From Paracoccaceae bacterium (GTDB taxonomy: Bacteria; Pseudomonadota; Alphaproteobacteria; Rhodobacterales; Rhodobacteraceae): a DNA stretch of 6,355 nt. The stretch spans positions 1-6,355 of the forward strand of contig JALVEX010000447.1 of the NCBI GenBank assembly GCA_027030435.1, written 5' to 3'. The position numbers and the translations under genes were made by a program. The notes under the pieces are model-generated. The model had not been told where the DNA came from and ran no database searches. It saw only the letters and a program-made list of their open reading frames with translations. Each line of letters begins with the position of its first letter. Position 1 is the first letter of the stretch. This document shows, piece after piece, positions 1-3,966 of this stretch.

Positions 1-267
1 GGCTCCATCGAGCAGGATGCCGACGTGGTGATGTTCGTGTTTCGCGAGGAATACTACAAGGAGCGCGAGAAGCCCGGCGATCACGATCTCGAGGCGCTCT
101 CGAAATGGCAGGAAGAGATGGAGAAGGTGCACGGAAAGGCCGAGGTCATCATCGGCAAGCAGCGCCACGGGCCGATCGGCACGGTGGAGCTTTCCTTCGA
201 GGGCCGCTTTACCCGCTTCGGCAATCTCGTGAAGCCCTGGCAGCAGGGGATCGAAGAGGGCTTCTGA
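1..267 (+). CDS. dnaB: Replicative DNA helicase DnaB, C-terminal fragment (5' end outside window)
   Basis: This is the last 88 codons of the hexameric replicative helicase that unwinds DNA ahead of the replication fork using ATP. The reading frame is open from base 1 and ends at TGA 265-267. The fragment starts in the conserved stretch GSIEQDADVVMFVFREEYY, typical of the end of the RecA-like helicase domain. It continues to AEVIIGKQRHGPIGTVEL, where the Arg of KQRHGP corresponds to the known arginine finger that contacts ATP bound on the neighbouring subunit. It closes with the usual F-x-x-RF segment (GRFTRFGNL) and a short tail ending in Phe. Walker A and the N-terminal DnaG-interacting domain lie upstream of the window. 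The next gene, proS, points the opposite way, so dnaB is the last gene of its transcript here. Identification is from family motifs and is very secure. Confidence 0.97.
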   Translation, partial: GSIEQDADVVMFVFREEYYKEREKPGDHDLEALSKWQEEMEKVHGKAEVIIGKQRHGPIGTVELSFEGRFTRFGNLVKPWQQGIEEGF

Positions 268-330
268 TCCCGCAGGAGCGCCCCGCTGCCGGACCCGTCA
301 CCATCCGCCCCCCCGCCACGCAGCTTCTGA

Positions 331-401
331 GCATGCCGATCTTGATCGGAATTATCAGGCGGCAGCGCTGCAATACGCATGATCTTGTGATATGGCAGCG
401 C
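331..401. repeat. Imperfect repeated modules with dyad CCGATC-tt-GATCGG and palindrome GCAGCGCTGC
   Basis: Three short words recur in the same order: GCAT (331-334 and 377-380), GATCTTG (338-344 and 381-387) and GGCAGCGC (361-368 and 394-401). The spacing between words differs, giving a 71-bp loosely duplicated block. The first copy carries a perfect dyad CCGATC-TT-GATCGG (336-349) and a perfect palindrome GCAGCGCTGC (362-371). A relatively A/T-rich patch, AATTATC (350-356), lies between them and reads GATAAT on the minus strand, close to a -10 hexamer, but no matching -35 is seen. Role unknown; it could be protein-binding sites or decayed duplication. Confidence 0.4.
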
Positions 402-409
402 ACGGCCCG

Positions 410-437
410 AGGGTGGGCGCTCAATAGCGCCCGCCCT
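410..437 (+). terminator. Strong hairpin downstream of dnaB, candidate terminator (no U-tract)
   Basis: AGGGTGGGCGCT (410-421) pairs with AGCGCCCGCCCT (426-437) around the tetraloop CAAT. This gives 12 pairs, of which one is G-U. It starts 143 nt after the dnaB stop. No run of T follows on the + strand, so it is not a textbook intrinsic terminator; it may work with Rho, stabilise the 3' end, or act in the alternative structure described for 426-456. Confidence 0.4.
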
Positions 438-456
438 GTGGGGCGGGTCGGGCGCT
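426..456 (+). repeat. Alternative hairpin that excludes the 410-437 hairpin
   Basis: CCCGCCC (430-436) pairs perfectly with GGGCGGG (441-447) over loop TGTG, and AGCG (426-429) can add pairs with CGCT (453-456) across a bulge. The word GGGCGCT occurs twice, at 415-421 and 450-456, and both copies are complementary to the single AGCGCCC at 426-432. The two folds therefore compete for the same strand. Confidence 0.45.
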
Positions 457-479
457 GCCCGGCGTTGCCCGCCGGGCGG
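455..479. repeat. Third GC-rich hairpin, followed by an A5 run on the + strand
   Basis: CTGCCCGGC (455-463) pairs with GCCGGGCGG (471-479) over the seven-base loop GTTGCCC, with one G-U pair. A5 (481-485) follows on the + strand; read on the minus strand, T5 comes before the hairpin. The order of hairpin and T-run is therefore wrong for an intrinsic terminator of either flanking gene. Confidence 0.4.
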
Positions 480-504
480 GAAAAAGCGATGACACAGTGC
501 ACTC

Positions 505-527
505 GATGATTCCACGTGAGAATCATC
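505..527. repeat. Perfect inverted repeat GATGATTC / GAATCATC with two GANTC sites
   Basis: GATGATTC (505-512) and GAATCATC (520-527) are exact reverse complements separated by CACGTGA. Each arm holds one GANTC site (GATTC 508-512, GAATC 520-524), the target of the CcrM-type adenine methylase common in alphaproteobacteria. It lies 50 bases beyond the proS stop in the minus direction. It can act as an RNA hairpin in either transcript or as a DNA dyad for a protein; the methylation link is inferred. Confidence 0.5.
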
Positions 528-530
528 TTG

Positions 531-551
531 CTTTCGCCTCTCCGGCGAAGG
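531..551 (-). terminator. Hairpin just after proS, candidate terminator (no U-tract)
   Basis: CTTTCGCC (531-538) pairs with GGCGAAGG (544-551) over a five-base loop, eight pairs with one G-U. In the proS direction it begins 26 nt after the stop codon and is followed by CAAG and then the 505-527 inverted repeat. Position suggests proS termination or 3'-end protection; lack of a T-run leaves this uncertain. Confidence 0.35.
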
Positions 552-577
552 GGGCGCGCCCGCTTGCCGGTGATGGC

Positions 578-1969
578 TCAGAGCCAGGTGTGGAAATAGC
601 GCCCCTTCATGGGCTCGATCAGCCCGGCCTCCTGATGGGGCCTGTAGATTTCCTTCACCTTTTCAACCGCATCCTCGGGCTTCACCTCCTCGCTTTCGCC
701 CGTGCGCCGATTGGTGAGTTCCACGACGCCCGATTTCAGCCCGCGCGGGCCGACGGTGATGCGCCAGGGCAGGCCGATCAGATCCATGGTGGCGAATTTG
801 GCCCCCGCGCGCTCCTCGCGATCGTCGTAAAGCGGCTCCAGCCCGGCGGCGGCAAGCGCGCCATAGAGCTTCTCGCAGGCCGCGTCGCATTCGCCATCGC
901 CCTGGCGCAGATTGACGATCCCCACATGGAAGGGGGTCACGCCCTCGGGCCAGATGATGCCCCTTTCATCGTGGCTCGCCTCGATGATCGCCCCCACGAG
1001 GCGGGAAACGCCGATCCCGTGGCTGCCCATGTGCACCGGCACCCGCTCGCCCTTTTCGTTCACCACAAAAGCCCCCATGGGCTCGGAATACTTGGTGCCG
1101 AAATAGAAGATCTGGCCCACTTCGATGGCGCGGCTCGTGCGCCGGCGCTCTTCGGGCACCTTGGCGAATTCGGCCTCGTCATGGGTTTCGTCGGTGCGGG
1201 CGTAGGGGGTTGTCCATTCCTGCACGAGGGCGGCGATTTCGGCGCGGTTGTCGTAATCCACCGTGCGGCCGTCCATGGAGAGATCGAGGATGGCGCTGTC
1301 ATAGAACACCTCGCTTTCGCCGGTATCGGCGAGCACCAGGAATTCATGCGTGTCATCGCCGCCGATGGGGCCGGAATCGGCGCGCATCGGGATCGCCTTC
1401 AGCCCCATGCGCTCATAGGTGCGCAGATAGCTCACCATGTGGCGGTTGTAGGCATGCAGCGCGCTTTCGCGGTCGAGATCGAAATTGTAGCCGTCCTTCA
1501 TCAGGAATTCGCGCCCGCGCATGACCCCGAAACGGGGGCGGATCTCGTCGCGGAATTTCCACTGGATGTGGTAGAGCGTGAGGGGAAGCTCCTTGTAGCT
1601 CGTGACGTGGGAGCGGAAGATATCGGTGATCAGCTCCTCGTTGGTGGGGCCGTAGAGCATGTCGCGGCCGTGGCGATCCCTGATGCGCAGCATCTCCTCG
1701 CCGTAATCGTCATAACGCCCGCTTTCGCGCCACAGATCGGCCGATTGCAGGGTGGGCATCAGCATCGGAATGTGGCCGGCGCGGATCTGCTCCTCGTGCA
1801 CGATGTTCTCGATCCTGCGCAGCACCTTGAATCCGAGCGGCAGCCAGGAATAGATCCCGGCGCTGGCCTGCTTGATCATGCCCGCGCGCAGCATCAGGCG
1901 GTGGCTGGCGATCTGGGCATCGGCCGGGTTTTCCTTCAGCACCGGCAGGAAATAGCGGGAAAGGCGCAT
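578..1969 (-). CDS. proS: Prolyl-tRNA synthetase, short type without editing insertion
   Basis: This class II aminoacyl-tRNA synthetase charges tRNA-Pro with proline in the cytoplasm. It has 463 residues. Motif 1 lies around residues 37-60 (AGIYSWLPLGFKVL). The TxE loop is YGPTNEE at 106-112, motif 2 falls at about 136-159 with the catalytic Arg in KFRDE, DTHEF is at 206-210, and motif 3 is GSHGIGVSRLVGAIIE at 315-330. An anticodon-binding domain follows from about 345 to 440. The roughly 180-residue INS editing domain that E. coli-type enzymes carry between motifs 2 and 3 is absent: only some 70 residues separate DTHEF from EVGQIFYFG. This short architecture is typical of alphaproteobacteria. 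The ATG at 1969 is preferred because AAAGGA (1978-1983) lies 8 nt upstream; a TTG at 1987 overlaps that site. The last 20 or so residues (to FHTWL) extend past the expected domain end. The gene stands alone and faces dnaB. Confidence 0.97.
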   Translation of the reverse strand: MRLSRYFLPVLKENPADAQIASHRLMLRAGMIKQASAGIYSWLPLGFKVLRRIENIVHEEQIRAGHIPMLMPTLQSADLWRESGRYDDYGEEMLRIRDRHGRDMLYGPTNEELITDIFRSHVTSYKELPLTLYHIQWKFRDEIRPRFGVMRGREFLMKDGYNFDLDRESALHAYNRHMVSYLRTYERMGLKAIPMRADSGPIGGDDTHEFLVLADTGESEVFYDSAILDLSMDGRTVDYDNRAEIAALVQEWTTPYARTDETHDEAEFAKVPEERRRTSRAIEVGQIFYFGTKYSEPMGAFVVNEKGERVPVHMGSHGIGVSRLVGAIIEASHDERGIIWPEGVTPFHVGIVNLRQGDGECDAACEKLYGALAAAGLEPLYDDREERAGAKFATMDLIGLPWRITVGPRGLKSGVVELTNRRTGESEEVKPEDAVEKVKEIYRPHQEAGLIEPMKGRYFHTWL

Positions 1970-1977
1970 CTTGATCG

Positions 1978-1983
1978 TCCTTT
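1978..1983 (-). promoter_or_regulatory. Ribosome binding site of proS
   Basis: On the minus strand AAAGGA lies 8 nt before the ATG at 1969-1967. This decides the start against the in-frame TTG at 1987, which lies upstream of and next to the site and would give six extra residues. Confidence 0.75.
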
Positions 1984-2124
1984 GCAATGATTGGCTCGGT
2001 TTCGGGCTCTCCGGCTTTCACCTAGTCCATAGGCGCATGGCAGACAAGGCGCGGGCGGTGAAATTCACCGGATGGCGCAGGCCTCTTGCATCGGCCCCCG
2101 CCATGGGCGATGAATGGCGGGATC
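1984..2124. other. Divergent intergenic region between proS and the AI-2E family gene
   Basis: The two start codons face away from each other over about 170 bases, so promoters for both transcripts are expected here. I cannot place either with confidence. On the minus strand TTGTCT (2045-2050) resembles a -35 for proS, but the hexamer 17 nt further (TAGGTG) is a poor -10. A perfect palindrome sits at 2056-2070. No small gene is supported. Confidence 0.4.
2056..2070. promoter_or_regulatory. Operator-like palindrome CGGTGAAATTCACCG
   Basis: CGGTGAA (2056-2062) and TTCACCG (2064-2070) form a perfect 15-bp inverted repeat around one central A. A further half-site TTCACC occurs at 2017-2022. The palindrome lies about 87 bp upstream of the proS ATG and 70 bp upstream of the AI-2E family ATG, a plausible site for a dimeric regulator of either or both. 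The regulator is not identifiable from the sequence. Confidence 0.45.
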
Positions 2125-2133
2125 AGGAGGAAA
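2125..2133 (+). promoter_or_regulatory. Strong ribosome binding site of the AI-2E family gene
   Basis: AGGAGGAAA, a near-perfect Shine-Dalgarno sequence, ends 7 nt before the ATG at 2141. It makes 2141 the start rather than the in-frame ATG at 2114, which lies upstream of this site and would translate through it. Confidence 0.85.
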
Positions 2134-2140
2134 GGCACGC

Positions 2141-3247
2141 ATGAGCCTGTCGGTTCAACAGCAACTGAAATACTGGGGCATCGCAACGGCGGTGTTTCTG
2201 GTGGCGCTGTGGTATCTCGGCAATGTTCTGATGCCCTTCCTGCTCGGGGGCGCGGTGGCCTATTTTCTCGATCCCGTTGCCGACAAGCTGGAAGCCATGG
2301 GGCTTTCGCGGGTTATGGCCACGGTGTTCATCACCATCTTCGGCTTTCTCGTATTCGCGCTTCTGATCCTGCTCGTGGTGCCCGCCTTGGTGGATCAGAC
2401 GGCCGTGATCCTCGAAAGCGCGCCGGGCTATGTGAATACGTTGAAGGCCTTCCTGAAGGAGAAGCTTCCCTCGATCATGGACGAAAATTCGATCCTGCGC
2501 CGTTCGCTCGATACGCTGGCGCAGATGATCAGCGCCCGCGGCACGGCGCTTCTGGAGAGCGTTGTGGCCTCCATGATGACGGTGATAAACCTCCTTGCCC
2601 TCACCGTGCTGGTGCCGGTGATCGCCTTCTACCTGCTCTTGGACTGGGATCGCATGATCGCGCGCATCAATGCCCTTCTGCCGCTCGAACACGCCGACAC
2701 AATCCGCACGCTGGCCCGCGAGATCGATCACACGCTTGCCTCCTTCGTGCGCGGGCAGGTTTCCGTTTGCCTGATCCTCGGCACCTTCTATGCCATTGCC
2801 CTGATGGCGGTGGGGCTTCAGGGGGGGCTCGTGGTGGGGGTGATCGCCGGCGCGCTCACCTTCATCCCCTATGTGGGGGCGCTGGTGGGCGGCGGGCTCG
2901 CCATCGGGCTCGCGCTCTTCCAGTTCTGGGGAGACTGGCAGATGATCGGCATCGTGGGGGCCATCTTCGCCGCCGGGCAGGTGCTCGAGGGCAATTTCCT
3001 CACCCCCAAGCTCGTCGGCTCCTCGGTGGGGCTGCATCCCGTCTGGCTCATCTTCGCGCTTTCAGCCTTCGGCTCGGTCTTCGGCTTCGTGGGCATGCTG
3101 GTGGCGGTGCCGGTGACGGCGGCGATCGGGGTGCTGGTGCGCTTCGCGATCCGCCTCTATCTCGAAAGCCCGCTCTATCGCGGCGCTCACGGGGCCGCCC
3201 CCCCGGCTGAAAGCGGGGAAGCCGCCGGGCGGGAAGAAACCGCCTGA
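2141..3247 (+). CDS. AI-2E / PerM family membrane protein (putative permease)
   Basis: A 368-residue polytopic inner-membrane protein of the AI-2E transporter (PerM, UPF0118) family. Members have been linked to autoinducer-2 export or ion transport, but most have no proven substrate, so none is assigned. Hydrophobic segments lie at about residues 12-30, 31-43, 58-84, 146-167, 207-224, 228-260, 267-281 and 301-335, with a large soluble stretch (85-145) after the third, as usual for the family. Conserved features seen are FYLLLDWDRM (163-172), FVRGQ (202-206), FIPYVGALVG (241-250), and EGNFLTPKLVGSSVGLHPVW (283-302). The tail after residue 345 is hydrophilic, rich in Ala, Gly and Glu, and carries a C7 run (3198-3204). 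Start choice rests on the RBS at 2125-2133. It opens the rightward operon; the next gene, hdaA, begins 3 nt after its stop and in the same frame, which suggests translational coupling. Confidence 0.92.
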   Translation: MSLSVQQQLKYWGIATAVFLVALWYLGNVLMPFLLGGAVAYFLDPVADKLEAMGLSRVMATVFITIFGFLVFALLILLVVPALVDQTAVILESAPGYVNTLKAFLKEKLPSIMDENSILRRSLDTLAQMISARGTALLESVVASMMTVINLLALTVLVPVIAFYLLLDWDRMIARINALLPLEHADTIRTLAREIDHTLASFVRGQVSVCLILGTFYAIALMAVGLQGGLVVGVIAGALTFIPYVGALVGGGLAIGLALFQFWGDWQMIGIVGAIFAAGQVLEGNFLTPKLVGSSVGLHPVWLIFALSAFGSVFGFVGMLVAVPVTAAIGVLVRFAIRLYLESPLYRGAHGAAPPAESGEAAGREETA

Positions 3248-3250
3248 ACC

Positions 3251-3922
3251 ATGCCCGCCGATCAGCTCATCCTTGATCTGCCCGTGAAGCCAGCGCTCGG
3301 GCGCGCGGATTTCTTCGTCTCCGAGGCCAACCGCGCGGCGGTTGCGCTCCTGGAGCGCTGGCGCGAATGGCCCGATGGAAAGCTTCTGATCCACGGCCCG
3401 GCGGGGGCGGGCAAGAGCCATCTCGCGCAGGTCTTCGCGGCCGAAAGCGGGGCGCGGGTGGTGGAGGCGGAGGCGCTCGAGGAAAGCGCGCTGCCCGGGC
3501 TCTGCGAAGGCCCGGTGGCGGTGGAAAACGCCGATCGCATCGCCGGCCACGGCGTGCGCGAAACCCTCCTCTTCCATCTCCACAACATGGCGCGCGCCGC
3601 GCGAAAGCCGCTTCTCCTCACCGCCCGTACGCCGCCCGCGCGCTGGGCCTTCACGCTCCCCGATCTCGAAAGCCGCCTGCGGGGTGCGCTTGCCGTCGGG
3701 ATCGATCCGCCGGATGATGCCCTGCTCGCCGCCATGCTGGTAAAGCTCTTCGCCGATCGCCAGATCACGGTTTCTCCCGGCCTCGTCAGCTATCTGGTGG
3801 CGCGGGTGGAGCGCTCCTTCGCGGCACTCTGTGAAATCGTTGATGCGCTCGATCGCGCCGCGCTCGCCGAACATCGCGCGATCACTACCCATCTGGCCGC
3901 CCGGGTGCTGGACAAGCACTGA
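3251..3922 (+). CDS. hdaA: DnaA-homologous regulator of replication initiation, HdaA/Hda family
   Basis: A 223-residue AAA+ protein resembling DnaA domain III without the DNA-binding domain. Hda/HdaA, bound to the DNA-loaded sliding clamp, stimulates ATP hydrolysis by DnaA and so prevents re-initiation. Seen here: an N-terminal clamp-binding motif QLILDLP (5-11); Walker A GPAGAGKS (49-56); Walker B-like VAVENAD (89-95); sensor 1 region LLLTARTPP (121-129); box VII LPDLESRLRG (136-145) with the Arg expected to act on DnaA-ATP; and sensor 2 region RVERSF (185-190). Length fits the family. Asn in Walker B has a parallel in E. coli Hda (IDN, from memory), so it need not mean loss of function. The ATG lies 3 nt after the upstream stop; the nearest purine-rich site (GGGAAG, 3231-3236) is 14 nt away, so coupling to upstream translation is likely. 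A 44-nt gap with a hairpin separates it from ppk. It belongs to the DnaA-like group rather than full DnaA. Confidence 0.93.
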   Translation: MPADQLILDLPVKPALGRADFFVSEANRAAVALLERWREWPDGKLLIHGPAGAGKSHLAQVFAAESGARVVEAEALEESALPGLCEGPVAVENADRIAGHGVRETLLFHLHNMARAARKPLLLTARTPPARWAFTLPDLESRLRGALAVGIDPPDDALLAAMLVKLFADRQITVSPGLVSYLVARVERSFAALCEIVDALDRAALAEHRAITTHLAARVLDKH

Positions 3923-3939
3923 GCCCCGCCTCATATTAT
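3909..3939 (+). promoter_or_regulatory. Possible sigma70-type promoter before ppk
   Basis: TGGACA (3909-3914, five of six to TTGACA) and TATTAT (3934-3939, five of six to TATAAT) are separated by 19 nt, a little long. The -10 lies in CATATTATT, a rare A/T-rich patch in GC-rich surroundings. The -35 is inside the last codons of hdaA. A transcript from here would start near 3946. Pattern match only. Confidence 0.3.
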
Positions 3940-3961
3940 TGCCCTTCCAGCAGATGAGGCG
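3927..3961 (+). promoter_or_regulatory. Hairpin enclosing the ppk ribosome binding site
   Basis: CGCCTCAT (3927-3934) is the exact reverse complement of ATGAGGCG (3954-3961), with a 19-nt loop. The right arm contains GAGG (3956-3959), the best Shine-Dalgarno sequence for ppk, 7 nt before its ATG at 3967. When folded in read-through mRNA from hdaA it would hide the RBS. No U-tract follows, so it is not a usual terminator. Confidence 0.5.
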
Positions 3962-3966
3962 CGCCG

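Larger units (their letters stand above)
268..577. other. Convergent intergenic region dnaB / proS, rich in inverted repeats
   Basis: These 310 bases lie between the converging 3' ends of dnaB (+) and proS (-). I see no convincing gene: short open frames exist on both strands but show no recognisable domain and are explained by GC-rich sequence. The content is structural. From left to right it holds a C7 run (308-314), a 14-bp dyad (336-349), a 10-bp palindrome GCAGCGCTGC (362-371), two competing GC-rich hairpins (410-456), a third hairpin (455-479), an A5 run (481-485), an 8-bp palindrome AGTGCACT (496-503), a GANTC-bearing dyad (505-527) and a hairpin next to the proS end (531-551). Transcription termination for both genes is the simplest role, but none of the hairpins has a downstream U-tract in either direction. 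A small RNA is possible but not demonstrated. Confidence 0.6.

Noticed and set aside
342..358. FNR-type site TTGAT...ATCAG
   Set aside because: The half-sites are 7 nt apart rather than the required 4, and the second half does not match ATCAA.
105..509. Plus-strand frame of 134 codons running from dnaB into the spacer
   Set aside because: Its first third overlaps dnaB in another frame, composition is Arg/Pro-rich, and it crosses the hairpin cluster. No RBS or domain supports it.
553..560. GGCGCGCC at 553-560 and again at 3958-3965 as a shared regulatory motif
   Set aside because: An 8-bp all-GC palindrome is expected by chance in sequence of this composition, and the two contexts are unrelated.
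268..577. A tRNA or other standard RNA gene in the dnaB-proS spacer
   Set aside because: No cloverleaf, T-loop consensus or CCA end is seen; the hairpins are simple GC-rich stems.
497..1990. A 497-codon open frame on the plus strand opposite proS
   Set aside because: Same codon-aligned mirror effect over proS, which carries all class II synthetase motifs. The mirror product has no recognisable domain.
2086..3210. A 374-codon plus-strand frame overlapping the AI-2E gene
   Set aside because: Rich in Arg, Gly and Ala with no family resemblance; the other frame has a strong RBS and conserved AI-2E/PerM motifs.
3339..3345. Degenerate Walker B in HdaA (Asn after Glu) as a sign of an inactive or new function
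   Set aside because: The real motif, VENAD, is at residues 91-95 (about 3521-3535); E. coli Hda also has Asp-Asn there by memory, so this fits the family.
3062..3934. Minus-strand frame of 290 codons opposite hdaA and the end of the AI-2E gene
   Set aside because: Codon-aligned shadow of two real genes lying in one frame; Arg/Glu/Gly-rich and unrecognisable.
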